A stretch of 64,000 nucleotides of DNA. Origin: Bog-756 sp963713625. Lineage in GTDB: Bacteria > Actinomycetota > Acidimicrobiia > Acidimicrobiales > RAAP-2. Location of the stretch: positions 676,645-740,644 of the forward strand of contig CAVQMN010000008.1 in assembly GCA_963713625.1 (NCBI GenBank), written 5' to 3'. Positions 33,162-42,988 of this stretch are shown in pieces; the stretch's first letter is position 1, and each line of letters begins with the position of its first letter. Below the pieces are notes generated by a model that had not been told where the DNA came from, did no database searches, and was given only the letters and a program-made list of their open reading frames with translations. A program made the translations under genes and the position numbers.

Positions 33162-35320
33162 CCCTGTGGCAGCGGGTCGTCCAGGCCAACAAGCCGGGAC
33201 CGCCCGAGCACTCGGTGCCCTTCCGGGTGGCCTCGGCGGCCACGGTGGTCATCGCCGTGGCCGCCTGCTGGAGCCAGGGCGAGCTGTCCCCGGCCATGGC
33301 CGCCTTCGCGGTGGTGGCCACGGTGGTCGGCAACACCTTGTCCTACTGGTGGCGCGACCGGCCGTGGGGACCGATCAAACCCATTCTGGCCATCTGTGCC
33401 CTCGGCGGTTTCACCTGGTTCATCATCACTGTCACCCACTCCGCCACCCCCGGGGACATCACGACGGTCGAGAGCCCGTTGGCCGTGCTGTTCGCCTGGG
33501 TGCTGAGCACCCACTCCTTCGACGTCCCGGCCCGGCGGGACGTGGCCTACTCGCTGGCCGGTTCGGCCGCCCTGATGGCGGTGGCCGCGGCCCAGTCGGT
33601 CGACCTCGACCTCGGCGTGTACGTGGTGGCCTGGGCGCTGTTCGGCATCTGGGGGCTGGTGGCCATGTGGCAGTCGATGACCGGCACCCGCGGCATCCCG
33701 TGGCGGGCGGTGGGAGTGGCCGCCGTGGCCGTGGTGGTACTGGCGACGCTGCTGGTGGCCGTCCTGCCCGCTCCGAAGGTGAACACGTCGTTGATCTTCC
33801 CCTCCTCGTCGGACAACTCATCGCCGGTCAACAGCCCGAGCAATCTCACCGACGGTTCCGCCTCTCTGCCCGCCCATGCCGCCAGCCCCAACGGTGTCAC
33901 CAGGGTCGGGGGCTACCTCGGATTCGCCCAGTCCCTGGACACCGGGATCCGGGCCTCCCTCGGCAACCAGGTGGTGCTCCGGGTGCGGGCCAGTCGGCCC
34001 AGTTTCTGGGTGGGCCAGACCTACGACACCTGGAACGGCCAGAGCTGGCTGGAATCGGCGCCGACCAAGGGGAAGGGGGTCACCAAACTGGAGACCGGGT
34101 CCCCGTTCGAGATTCCCCTGACCGAGGACCAGCAAGCGTTCCGCGCCTCGGGGGACACCGATGTGCAGACCTTCTACGTGGCCCAGTCCGGGCCCAACCT
34201 GGTGTTCCACGCCGACAACGCCCAGCGGGTCTACATCCAGTCCCGAGCCCTCTACCTGACGGGGGACGGAACCATCGTCTCGTCCGCCTCCATGGGAGCA
34301 GGGACCATCTACACGGTGGTGTCGGCCGACAGCACGGCCACGCCCGAGCAGTTGCGGGACGCCACCGTGCCGGTGGGGACGAGCGGCGAGCAGTCGCAGG
34401 CCCTGACCCACCCGGACCGCTACCTCCAACTCCCCCATCCCTATCCGCGGGTGGCGGCCCTGGCCCGGCAGATCACCGCGGGCACCGGGGCCAACGAGGT
34501 CGCCGACCCCGAGACCTACAACAAGGTCGAAGCCATCGAGTCGTGGATGGCCGATCACATCAAGTACACCACCGACATCCCGCCGCTGGCCCCCGGCGCC
34601 GACGCGGTGACCAGCTTCTTGTTCGGGACCCGGCTGGGCTACTGCGAACAGATCTCGACCGCCACCGTGGTCATGCTCCGGACCCTCGGCATCCCGGCCC
34701 GGGAGACGGTGGGCTACGTACCCGGCACCTACGATCCGATCACCGACCTCTACGACGTGGAGGCCAAGGATGCCCACGCCTGGGTGCAGGTGTGGTTCCC
34801 GGGGTACGGCTGGCAGAGCTTCGACCCGACGGCCGACGTCCCCCTGGCCAACCCTTCCCCCGGCTCGGTGCTGGCCGGCACCGCCGGTCGGACCCTGGCC
34901 CACCTCCCGTGGATCCCCATCGGCATCGCCGCGGCAGTGGTGGTCACCGTCGCCGAGATCCGCCGACGCCGGCGCCGCCGTCCACCCACCTGGGCCCACC
35001 GGATCGCCGCCGACCTGGAGCACGGCGGGGCCAGGTCGGGCCGGCGCCGACGGATCGACGAGCCATTGTCGGCCTACGGCCTCCGCCTGGCCGAGGGTGA
35101 CGACCGCTTCGGGCCCGGTCTCATCGGCTCCACCCAGTTGGTGGAGCGCTACACCTACGGCGGGCTGGAACCGTCAGCCGGCCAGATCGCCTCCGCCCTG
35201 GCCTTCACCCGCGGCTACCGCCTGGCCCGCCGGCGAAGGCGCCGGGTCGACCCGGCTCAGGCCCGGGCCACGGCCAGCGCCTCGTCGAACGAAGCCCCGG
35301 CGGCCAGCAGGGGGCGGTAG
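33158..35320 (+). CDS. Membrane transglutaminase-like protease homologue (TgpA type)
   Basis: This 720-residue protein starts with about six hydrophobic helices up to residue 210, then a long extracytoplasmic region with the transglutaminase core: Cys in RLGYCEQISTATVVMLR, His in DAHAWVQVWFPGYGW and Asp in FDPTADVP. One more helix (WIPIGIAAAVVVTVAEI) and a basic cytoplasmic tail follow. GTG at 33158 overlaps the DUF58 stop. Its last 64 bases overlap the 3' end of the convergent reductase gene, so the tail sequence is doubly constrained. Confidence 0.92.
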   Translation: MTLWQRVVQANKPGPPEHSVPFRVASAATVVIAVAACWSQGELSPAMAAFAVVATVVGNTLSYWWRDRPWGPIKPILAICALGGFTWFIITVTHSATPGDITTVESPLAVLFAWVLSTHSFDVPARRDVAYSLAGSAALMAVAAAQSVDLDLGVYVVAWALFGIWGLVAMWQSMTGTRGIPWRAVGVAAVAVVVLATLLVAVLPAPKVNTSLIFPSSSDNSSPVNSPSNLTDGSASLPAHAASPNGVTRVGGYLGFAQSLDTGIRASLGNQVVLRVRASRPSFWVGQTYDTWNGQSWLESAPTKGKGVTKLETGSPFEIPLTEDQQAFRASGDTDVQTFYVAQSGPNLVFHADNAQRVYIQSRALYLTGDGTIVSSASMGAGTIYTVVSADSTATPEQLRDATVPVGTSGEQSQALTHPDRYLQLPHPYPRVAALARQITAGTGANEVADPETYNKVEAIESWMADHIKYTTDIPPLAPGADAVTSFLFGTRLGYCEQISTATVVMLRTLGIPARETVGYVPGTYDPITDLYDVEAKDAHAWVQVWFPGYGWQSFDPTADVPLANPSPGSVLAGTAGRTLAHLPWIPIGIAAAVVVTVAEIRRRRRRRPPTWAHRIAADLEHGGARSGRRRRIDEPLSAYGLRLAEGDDRFGPGLIGSTQLVERYTYGGLEPSAGQIASALAFTRGYRLARRRRRRVDPAQARATASASSNEAPAASRGR

Positions 35321-36492
35321 GCCATCAGGTGGCGGGGCCGGCTGAAGGCCAGCACGGCCTGCAGCCGGTCGCCCCGCCGGTAGAGGGCCACCAGTTTCCC
35401 CTCCTCCACCGACCCTTCCACCACGACCACCTCGTCGTCGCGACCGGGCAGACCGATGACCTGGATCTTGGTCTGGTACTGATCGGACCAGAAGAAGGGG
35501 ATGGGATCGTAGGGCTGGGCCGCGGCCGACCCGGCCAGCAGGTTGCGGGCGGCGGCGGCTCCGCCCTCGGCCGCGTTGGTCCAGTGCTCGACCCGGACCT
35601 TCTCACCGGTACCGGGTCGGATCCACCGGGCCACATCTCCGGCTGCCACCACTCCGTCGGCCGCGAACAGCGACCCGGTGCAGACCACGCCGTTCTCGAG
35701 GGCGAGGCCCGAATCGGCCAGCCACTCGACCTCGGGAACGACACCGATCCCCACCACCACCAGGTCGGCGTCCAGGGCCGTCCCGTCGGCCAGATGGACC
35801 ACGAGGGGCGCCGGTCCGGCCGGGTCCGAGGTGATCCGCTCCACCCCCACCCCGGTGGTGACGGTGACCCCCTGGGCCCGGTGGAGCTGAGCGCAGGCCG
35901 CCCCCATCCGTTCGCCGAGCACTCCGGCGAGCGGGGTGGGCAGGGCCTCGACCACGGTCACCCGGGCGCCGATGCCGTGACAGGTGGCGGCCACCTCGGA
36001 GCCGATGAACCCGGCACCGATGACCACCAGCCGCGCTCCGGGGCCGGCCGACTCGAGGTCGGCCCGGATGGCCTGGCAGTCGTCGAGCGTCCGCAGGGTG
36101 TGCACACCGGACATCCCCTCGGTGCCCGGCAGGGGGCGGGCCCGGCACCCGGTGGCCACGATGAGCCCGTCGTAGTGCAGCCGGCGCTCGTCGTCGTAGA
36201 CGAGCGTCCGGGCCGCCGTGTCGAGTGACACCACCCGCCGTCCGAGGTGGAACTCGAGGCCGAGCGTGTCGAGTTTGTCGGGGGCATGGTGGTGGATGCG
36301 CTCGACGTCCCAGGTGCCGGCCAGCACCTGCTTGGACAGGGGCGGTCGGTCGTAAGGGGCGTGGAGCTCGTCGCCCACGATGACCACCGGTCCGGCATGG
36401 CCTTCGTGGCGGATCTCCTCGGCGGCGCGCAGGCCGGCCAACGAAGCACCGACGACCACGATGGTCGAGTTGTTGTCCTGGGGCTCACTCAT
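35257..36492 (-). CDS. FAD-dependent NAD(P)H-ferredoxin reductase
   Basis: The 411-residue flavoprotein has IVVVGASLAGLRAAEEIRHEG (FAD site), APYDRPPLSKQVLAG, VIGAGFIGSEVAATCHGIG (NAD(P)H site), VVAAGDVARW and a Reductase_C-like end with PFFWSDQYQTKIQVIGLPG. This is the rubredoxin/ferredoxin reductase family that feeds bacterial P450 and dioxygenase ferredoxins. It could serve the P450-ferredoxin pair at 9.4-10.8 kb, but they are 25 kb apart. ATG at 36492. It is convergent with the transglutaminase gene. Confidence 0.92.
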   Translation of the reverse strand: MSEPQDNNSTIVVVGASLAGLRAAEEIRHEGHAGPVVIVGDELHAPYDRPPLSKQVLAGTWDVERIHHHAPDKLDTLGLEFHLGRRVVSLDTAARTLVYDDERRLHYDGLIVATGCRARPLPGTEGMSGVHTLRTLDDCQAIRADLESAGPGARLVVIGAGFIGSEVAATCHGIGARVTVVEALPTPLAGVLGERMGAACAQLHRAQGVTVTTGVGVERITSDPAGPAPLVVHLADGTALDADLVVVGIGVVPEVEWLADSGLALENGVVCTGSLFAADGVVAAGDVARWIRPGTGEKVRVEHWTNAAEGGAAAARNLLAGSAAAQPYDPIPFFWSDQYQTKIQVIGLPGRDDEVVVVEGSVEEGKLVALYRRGDRLQAVLAFSRPRHLMAYRPLLAAGASFDEALAVARA

Positions 36493-36567
36493 CGGCCGTC
36501 ATCGTAGGTCTGCCCCGTGGCCGGTCCGTCGACCGGGTGGCGACGGCCCGACCGGTGAGCCGACGGC

Positions 36568-37317
36568 TCAGGCCCCGAACATGGTCATCCACTGCTCGGG
36601 GGTGCGCAGCCTGAACACATAGTTGTGCTCCCGGGTGTAGCCCATGGTGGCCGACGGTTCCGGTGAGTAGAGGTGGCCGGGGTAGAGCACGGTCTCGTCG
36701 GGCACCTTGGCCAGCTGGGTGGTCAGCGACTGGTACAGCGCCTCGGGATCGCCGCCGGGCAGGTCGGTACGGCCGCAGCCATCCAGGAAGAGGGTGTCGC
36801 CGGCGATGAGCCGGCCGTCGACCAGGAAACACTGGCTGCCCGGGGTGTGGCCCGGGGTATGGACCAACGTGACGGGCACGGAACCGACCCGGACGACGTC
36901 GCCGCCGTGGTGGGTGGCCAACTCGTCGGCCCCCACGCCGGTGGTGCGGGTGACCCACGGTGCTTCGTCGGCCTGGACGTGAATGGGCACCGGGGCCGCC
37001 TCGAGCAGGCGGGTGATGCCCTCCACCTTCCATCCCATCATGTCGCCCCCGATGTGGTCGGGGTGGAAGTGGGTGGCCAGGGCGCCGACACACTCCATAC
37101 CGTCGGCCCGGAGGATCGTGAGCAGTTCGTCGACGCCGTAGGCCGGGTCGACGATGACAGCCTCGCCGGACTCCTTGTCGCCGAGCAGGTAGACGAAGTT
37201 GACCATCTGCTGGGCCACCGGGTCGTCGAGGGCGAAGTCCCGCCCGGACAGCAGCTGGCGGAAGTACAGACGGTCGGTGCCGGGGGCCGGCTGGGCCTGC
37301 GGGGTGGTGTCGGTCAC
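36568..37317 (-). CDS. Metallo-beta-lactamase-fold hydrolase
   Basis: The 249-residue protein shows the metal motif THFHPDHIGGD (H-x-H-x-D-H), later VHTPGHTPGSQ, a bridging Asp in AGDTLFLDGCGRTD, and LYPGHLY. The single-metal spacing and GRTD tail resemble persulfide dioxygenases and glyoxalase II-type enzymes; either glutathione-like or mycothiol thioester substrates are possible. The start GTG 37317 was taken as it leaves an N-terminal 15-residue polar lead. It is cotranscribed with nothing obvious; an acyl-CoA ligase diverges upstream. Confidence 0.85.
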   Translation of the reverse strand: MTDTTPQAQPAPGTDRLYFRQLLSGRDFALDDPVAQQMVNFVYLLGDKESGEAVIVDPAYGVDELLTILRADGMECVGALATHFHPDHIGGDMMGWKVEGITRLLEAAPVPIHVQADEAPWVTRTTGVGADELATHHGGDVVRVGSVPVTLVHTPGHTPGSQCFLVDGRLIAGDTLFLDGCGRTDLPGGDPEALYQSLTTQLAKVPDETVLYPGHLYSPEPSATMGYTREHNYVFRLRTPEQWMTMFGA

Positions 37318-37474
37318 CGTCCCACTTTACGGGTCATGGCCCGGAGACGGGGTGGCCGGCCCGGAGGGGGTGACGGGGGCCGCCGGCACCGTCCGGGGGC
37401 GGCTCGACCGGGCCCGGGAGTACCATCGGCGGCACGCGAGGGACTGTGACACCTCGACCAAGGAGGGGGCGGCC

Positions 37475-39073
37475 ATGAGTACGGACCAGCTGGACCAGGA
37501 AGTGGCGGGCGCGTGCCGGTCGGCACCCGCCATGCTGCGGACATGGGCCCGCCAGACGCCCGACGCACCCATGCTGACGGAGGGAGCCACCACCCTCACC
37601 TGGTCCGAGGTCTACGACCGGGCCAGACGGGTCAGCCACGTCCTGACCGAGGCCGGCGTCTCGCCCGGCGACCGGGTGGCCTTCGTGGACCGGAACGGCA
37701 TCGAGTACTTCGAGGTCTTCTTCGGTTGCGCGCTGCTGGGTGCGGTGAGCGTGGCCGTCAACTGGCGATTGGCGCCGCTGGAGATGGCCGCCATCATCGA
37801 GGACGCCGGGGCCGGGGTGGTCTTCTACGGGCCCGACTACGCCGCCGCCATCAAAGAGCTGACCCCGCAGGTGACCTGCGTCAGGACCTGGGTCCCGCTC
37901 GACCAGTTCGAGCAGTGGCGGGACGGCACCACCCCCAACGAGGTGTCCGACCCCGGCTTCGAACCGGGCCCCGATGACGTGGTCACCCAGCTCTACACCT
38001 CGGGCACCACCGGCCTGCCCAAGGGAGCGATGATCTCGGGCAAGAACATCGCCTGCATCCTGGACGAGGCCACCCAGGTCTTCCACATCGGGAGCGACAC
38101 CGTCTCGCTGGTGGCCATGCCCCTGTTCCACATCGGCGGGACAGGATGGGCGCTGTGCGGCATGTCCCGGGGCGGGCACTCGGTCATCCTCCGGGACATG
38201 GATCCGGCTGCCGCGCTCCGGCTGATCGAGGAGCACCGGATCACCGAGTCCTTCGTCGTCCCCGCCGTGCTCATGTTCTTGTTGGTTACCCCCGAGCTGG
38301 CCACCGCCGACGTGAGCTCGCTCCGCACCATCTTCTACGGCGCCTCGCCCATAAGCGAGGACGTGCTGGTCCGGTCGATGAACGCCCTCGGCTGCGAGTT
38401 CGCCCAGGTCTACGGCCTGACCGAAACGACCGGAGCCATCACCTCGCTCATGCCCACCGACCACCAACCCGACGGCCCCAAGGCCGGGCTGCTGCGGTCG
38501 GCCGGGCGTCCCTTCGACCACATCGAGCTGCGGATCGTCGACACCGAGTCCGGGGAGACCCTGCCCGTGGGTGAGGTGGGCGAAGTGTGGACCCGCTCCG
38601 ACCAGAACATGCTCGGCTACTGGAACCGGCCCGAGGAGACGGCGGCCATCCTGTCCGACGACGGCTGGTTCCGGACCGGTGATGCCGGCTGGCTGGACGA
38701 CGAGGGCTACCTCTTCCTCCACGACCGGATCAAGGACATGATCGTGTCCGGCGGCGAGAACATCTACCCGGCCGAGGTGGAGAATGCCCTCCTGGCCCAT
38801 CCGGCGGTGGCGGACGCCGCGGTCATCGGCGTCCCCGACGACCGCTGGGGCGAGACGGTCAAGGCCATCGTGGTCAGGGCACCGGACGCATCGGAGGACG
38901 ACGAAGGGCTGGCCCTGGACATCATCGCCGCCACCCGCTCCCGCCTGGCCCACTACAAGTGCCCCACCTCGGTCGACTTCGTCGACGTGCTGCCGAGGAA
39001 CCCTTCGGGCAAGGTGCTCAAGCGCGAGCTCCGCCAGCCCTACTGGACGGACAGGGAGCGCAACATCCACTGA
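37475..39073 (+). CDS. AMP-dependent acyl-CoA ligase (FadD-like)
   Basis: The 532-residue ANL enzyme has LYTSGTTGLPKGAMISG, FHIGGTGWALCGMSRGG, VYGLTETTG, WFRTGDAGWLDDEGY, DRIKDMIVSGGENIYPAEVE and NPSGKVLKRELR, all intact. It activates a fatty or aromatic acid to its CoA thioester. ATG at 37475 follows a strong AAGGAGGGGG site. Unlike the other ligases it is monocistronic, divergent from the MBL-fold gene and convergent with xseB. Similarity in general layout to FadD13-type enzymes is weak evidence for a long-chain substrate. Confidence 0.9.
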   Translation: MSTDQLDQEVAGACRSAPAMLRTWARQTPDAPMLTEGATTLTWSEVYDRARRVSHVLTEAGVSPGDRVAFVDRNGIEYFEVFFGCALLGAVSVAVNWRLAPLEMAAIIEDAGAGVVFYGPDYAAAIKELTPQVTCVRTWVPLDQFEQWRDGTTPNEVSDPGFEPGPDDVVTQLYTSGTTGLPKGAMISGKNIACILDEATQVFHIGSDTVSLVAMPLFHIGGTGWALCGMSRGGHSVILRDMDPAAALRLIEEHRITESFVVPAVLMFLLVTPELATADVSSLRTIFYGASPISEDVLVRSMNALGCEFAQVYGLTETTGAITSLMPTDHQPDGPKAGLLRSAGRPFDHIELRIVDTESGETLPVGEVGEVWTRSDQNMLGYWNRPEETAAILSDDGWFRTGDAGWLDDEGYLFLHDRIKDMIVSGGENIYPAEVENALLAHPAVADAAVIGVPDDRWGETVKAIVVRAPDASEDDEGLALDIIAATRSRLAHYKCPTSVDFVDVLPRNPSGKVLKRELRQPYWTDRERNIH

Positions 39074-39081
39074 GCCGGGGC

Positions 39082-39097
39082 GTCCCGAGCTCGGGAC
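39082..39097. terminator. Perfect 16-nt palindrome between convergent genes
   Basis: GTCCCGAGCTCGGGAC lies 9 bases after the acyl-CoA ligase stop and 32 bases from the xseB stop on the other strand. No T-run follows, so it is at best a weak or factor-assisted bidirectional terminator. Confidence 0.35.
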
Positions 39098-39128
39098 CGG
39101 GAACCGGGAGGATCAGCGGATGGAGGGA

Positions 39129-39500
39129 TCAGAAGAGGCCGGGTGAGGCATCGTCGGGAGGCGGGAGCCCGTCGTCTTCGAACCCGGACAGGTCCTCTTC
39201 GATGTCTACCTCGATGACCTCCACCACGGTGCCTTCGTTCCGGCCGATGGCCTCGAGGCGGGGCACGAGCTCCTCCACCTGGATCCGGGTCCGACGCAGT
39301 CTCCGGTCGAGCTCGTCGACGATGTCGGTGGCCCGTTGGAGCTGGTCGACCAGACGGTCGACGTCGATCACTCCCGTCTCGAACTCCTCGATGATGGCGT
39401 CGAGCTCGGCGCCGGCGTCCGAGTAGCTCAGATCGGCCACCCCGGTGTTGTCATCCTCTGGTGCGGTGCTGTTGCGCCCGCCATCGCGAGTGGTTGCCAT
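39129..39500 (-). CDS. xseB: Exodeoxyribonuclease VII small subunit
   Basis: The 123-residue product carries the XseB helix pair: LSYSDAGAELDAIIEEFETG followed by VDRLVDQLQRATDIVDELDRRL. The N-terminal 25 residues are polar and the C-terminal 35 acidic, both longer than in the 60-80-residue family norm. It forms the helical assembly that regulates XseA. ATG at 39500 overlaps the xseA stop (ATGA), so a fixed ratio by coupled translation is expected. Confidence 0.9.
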   Translation of the reverse strand: MATTRDGGRNSTAPEDDNTGVADLSYSDAGAELDAIIEEFETGVIDVDRLVDQLQRATDIVDELDRRLRRTRIQVEELVPRLEAIGRNEGTVVEVIEVDIEEDLSGFEDDGLPPPDDASPGLF

Positions 39501-40978
39501 CACTGTGTCCCTTCATCAGATGTGGTCGCGGTCAAGTGTCCGCCGGCGGGGGTGGGGACGTGGCCGTCGTCGTGGTCCTGGCCCACCGTGGACACCACCT
39601 CACCGTCGGTGAGCCGGGTACGCAGGACGGCTCCGGGGCCGACGGCGGAGACCGATCGCACCACCCGTCCTCGGGCATCGCGGGTGACGGAGTAACCCCG
39701 ATCGAGCTGCCGCTGGTAATCGTAGGCGCCGAGCAGTCTCCGCCACTGACCGGTCCGCGCCGATTCCGCCTCCACCCGCCGACCCGGCAGGGCCGCCAGC
39801 CGACCGGCTCGACCTTCCAGCTCCCGATGCCGTGCCGACAGTGACCGGAGTGACGATTTGGCCAGGACGCCCCCGCACACCGCCAGTTGACTCCGTCGGG
39901 CATCGACCTGCCCGCGAGAGGCGCCGCGCAGACTGCGGGCCCGGTGGATCAAACGGTCGGCCTGGCGGTCGATCTGGGCGCGGGCACCGGTCACCACCCG
40001 ATGGCGCTGCCGATCGAGTGTGCGCTCGGTGGTGGTCATGTTGTCGCCGGCCAACCTGGCGATGATCTGACCGGCCTCGATCGCGTTCCGCCAGAATTCG
40101 AGGACCAGTCGGGCGAGCTCCTGACCGCACTCGGTCGGTGTGATGAACGAGCGGTTGGCCACCTCATCGGCCACCGACTGGTCACCGGTGTGGCCGATCC
40201 CGGTCCAGACCGGGGTGTCCGATGTGGCGATGGCCCGGGCCACCGGTTCGGCGTCGAAGGTGGCCAGGTCGGCCTTGGAGCCACCGCCGCGGATGACCAC
40301 CAGCACGTCGCACCGCTCGGACTGGAGACGGCGGATGGCCCCGGCCACCGAAGCCGCGGCCCGACGGCCCTGGACCTGGGTCGGCGTCACCAGGACATCG
40401 AAGGCCATGGCCGATGCTTCGAGGCTCCCCATCAGATCGCGGTAGCCCTCGGTCCCGGGACTGGCCACCAGGCCGATGCGCAGCGGGAGGGACGGGATCG
40501 GAAGGCGCTTGTTCCGGTCGAGAAGATCCTCGTCGACCAGAGCCTTGATCAACCGGGCCCGTTCGGCCGCCACCTTGCCCAGCAGGGCATCGGTATCCAG
40601 CTCGGAGAGGATGAAGCTGATGTCCCCGCGGGGCTTGTAGAACTGGACCTCGCCCTTCACCCGCACCACCAGGCCGGTGTCCAGCACGATCCCGAGCTGG
40701 TCGAGGGTGGTCCGGACCCGGCTCCACCGGCTCGACCAGCAGACCACCTTCAAGACGGGCGATCCGCTGTCCTTGGCGCTGGCCGGGTCCACCAGGTCGA
40801 TGTAGCAGTGGCCCCTCGAGCTGACGTTGAAGGACCGGACCTCCCCCGACACCCAGACCTCGGTGGGCAGTGCCTCTTTCAACGCCCGATCGATGCGGGC
40901 ATAGAGGCCGCCGATCGACAGCGACTCAGCTTCGGGCGCAGTCGTACCGGGTCGGGTGAAGGACGAACTGCGGGCCAC
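39500..40978 (-). CDS. xseA: Exodeoxyribonuclease VII large subunit
   Basis: A 492-residue XseA: N-terminal OB domain (VWVSGEVRSFNVSSRGHCYIDL), then the nuclease core with LRIGLVASPGTEGYRDLMGSL, VQGRRAAASVAGAIRRL, VIRGGGSKADLATFDAEPVARAIA and TPVWTGIGHTGDQSVADEVANRSFITPTE, and a long coiled-coil stalk to the C-terminus. It degrades single-stranded DNA to oligonucleotides. GTG at 40978 starts the frame. It is divergent from rnpB by about 100 bases. Confidence 0.93.
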   Translation of the reverse strand: MARSSSFTRPGTTAPEAESLSIGGLYARIDRALKEALPTEVWVSGEVRSFNVSSRGHCYIDLVDPASAKDSGSPVLKVVCWSSRWSRVRTTLDQLGIVLDTGLVVRVKGEVQFYKPRGDISFILSELDTDALLGKVAAERARLIKALVDEDLLDRNKRLPIPSLPLRIGLVASPGTEGYRDLMGSLEASAMAFDVLVTPTQVQGRRAAASVAGAIRRLQSERCDVLVVIRGGGSKADLATFDAEPVARAIATSDTPVWTGIGHTGDQSVADEVANRSFITPTECGQELARLVLEFWRNAIEAGQIIARLAGDNMTTTERTLDRQRHRVVTGARAQIDRQADRLIHRARSLRGASRGQVDARRSQLAVCGGVLAKSSLRSLSARHRELEGRAGRLAALPGRRVEAESARTGQWRRLLGAYDYQRQLDRGYSVTRDARGRVVRSVSAVGPGAVLRTRLTDGEVVSTVGQDHDDGHVPTPAGGHLTATTSDEGTQ

Positions 40979-41075
40979 GGCGTCAGGTTAGATGCAGTGT
41001 GTGACCGCGGCGGTCCATCCGACGGGTCCACACCTGGACCAGCGGGAAGAGGGTCCGGTGTGGGACGATGGTGCC

Positions 41076-41471
<396 letters not shown>

Positions 41472-41521
41472 ACCCTCCCCCGCTAGACCGCCATTTATAG
41501 GCATCTACCTGGGACTTTGAG

Positions 41522-41551
41522 TGTCCGTTACTGTCCGTCACTGTCCGTCAG
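41522..41551. repeat. Three 10-bp direct repeats between rnpB and the integrase
   Basis: TGTCCGTTAC, TGTCCGTCAC and TGTCCGTCAG follow one another without spacing. Direct repeats of this size beside an integrase gene can be arm-type binding sites of the recombinase, but this is only a positional argument. Confidence 0.6.
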
Positions 41552-41558
41552 TTACCGC

Positions 41559-41585
41559 AAAAGTCCTCAAATTCTGAGGACTTTT
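41559..41585 (+). terminator. Intrinsic terminator, bidirectional
   Basis: AAAAGTCCTCA at 41559-41569 pairs perfectly with TGAGGACTTTT at 41575-41585 around an AATTC loop, giving an 11-bp hairpin with flanking A and T tracts. It would stop transcription from rnpB and also from the opposite direction. Confidence 0.7.
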
Positions 41586-41611
41586 TGAGGACCTGAGGAC
41601 TTTTTGAGGAC
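41575..41611. repeat. 18-bp direct repeat overlapping the terminator
   Basis: TGAGGACTTTTTGAGGAC occurs at 41575-41592 and again at 41594-41611, so the terminator's 3' arm is duplicated. The second copy ends 70 bases before the integrase start. Confidence 0.8.
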
Positions 41612-41680
41612 TGTTTGGCGACGGATCCGGGGCTCCAGGGACGAGATGCAACAGGTGTAGCGAGACGACCGGAGGGGCAC

Positions 41681-42772
41681 ATGGCAAGCATCGATCGACG
41701 GCAGGACGGGCACTACCGGGCGCGGTGGCGCGAGTACCCCGGAGCGCCGCAGAAGACGAAGCAGTTCCGCCGCAAGAAGGAGGCCGAGCTCTTCCTCGAC
41801 GCCATCCGTGGCCACCTCGCCCACGGAAGGTACGTCGACCCGGCCGGCGGGCTCACCCTGTTCCGGGACTACGCCGAGCAGTGGCGTGCCGGGCAGGTGC
41901 ACCGCCCCTCCACGGCCGCCCAGGCCGAGAGCTACCTCCGCCTCCACGCCTACCCCATCCTCGGACACCGTCCGCTCGGATCCATCCGACGGAGCGAGGT
42001 CCAGGCGTGGGTGAAGGGCCGCAGCGAAGTGCTGGCTCCGGGGTCGGTCGAGGTCGTCTACCGGTGGGTCGCTGCCATCTTCTAGGCGGCCGTCGGCGAT
42101 CAACTGATCGGTGCGTCACCGTGCAACCGCATCGCTCTGCCCAAACGCGAGGACGGCGAGGTCGTGCCGCTGACCGCCACCCAGGTCCAGGAGATGGCGG
42201 ACGCCTGTCCGGACCGTTATCGAGCCCTCGTCGTACTCGCCGCCGGCACCGGCCTCCGCCAGGGCGAGTGCTTCGGCCTCAGTGTCGACCGGGTCGACTT
42301 CCTCCATCGTCAGGTCCGGGTCAACCGCCAGCTCATCGGGGCGAAGGTCGGTGTGCCCCAGTTCGGACCGCCGAAGAGCAAGGCCGGATTCCGCACCGTC
42401 CCCCTGCCCGACGTCGTGAGCACGGTGCTGGCCGAACACCTCGCCCGGTACCGGCGGGGTTCGGCGGATCTGATCTTCACGAGCAGCTACGGCACGCCGC
42501 TCCGGCGGAACACGGCCGGCGAGATGTGGCACCGGGCGGCCCGGAAGGCAGAACTACCCGAGTGGGCGACGTTCCACGACCTCCGGCATTTCTATGCCTC
42601 GCTTCTGATCAGCAGAGGATGCTCGGTCAAGACCGTCCAGCGACGGCTCGGGCACCAGTCGGCCATGGAGACCCTCGACACCTACGGCCACCTCTGGCCC
42701 GACAGCGACGACGAGACCCGTGCAGCTGTGGACCACGTGCTCGCCGGGGTCGACGAACGCCGAGCCGTCTAG
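41681..42772 (+). pseudogene. Tyrosine-recombinase integrase interrupted by an amber codon
   Basis: Reading from ATG 41681 (after GGAGGGG) gives an AP2-like N-terminus (MASIDRRQDGHYRARWREYPG), a SAM-like core-binding domain, then TAG at 42083-42085 right after WVAAIF. The same frame continues with AAVGDQLIGASPCNRIALPK and the catalytic domain: Arg in GTGLRQGE, HDLRH, LGHQS and nucleophile Tyr in DTYGHLW, ending at 42772. Joined length is about 363 residues, normal for the family. The catalytic half could restart at GTG 42164 but would lack DNA-binding domains. A single nonsense mutation is the simplest reading. Confidence 0.85.
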
Positions 42773-42988
42773 ATCTTTGTAAAGGAAGTGCTCACACACC
42801 TTCCTCGAACACCCACCTGGGAGTTCTCCGTTGTGCGCCACCAACGACCACTTGATTCCGTAACACCAGGGGACCAGATCAAGCCGACTCCTGGGGTTCC
42901 GGCGTGCGGCCGCCGCCGCCAGCGCGGCGGCCGTCTCAGCCGACCAACTCCCGTTCGAGATACGTGACAGAGGAGACGTAGGTTCAGC

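Noticed and set aside
42083..42085. Amber codon read as pyrrolysine or programmed read-through
   Set aside because: No context element or known integrase uses this; a nonsense mutation in a decaying island is simpler.
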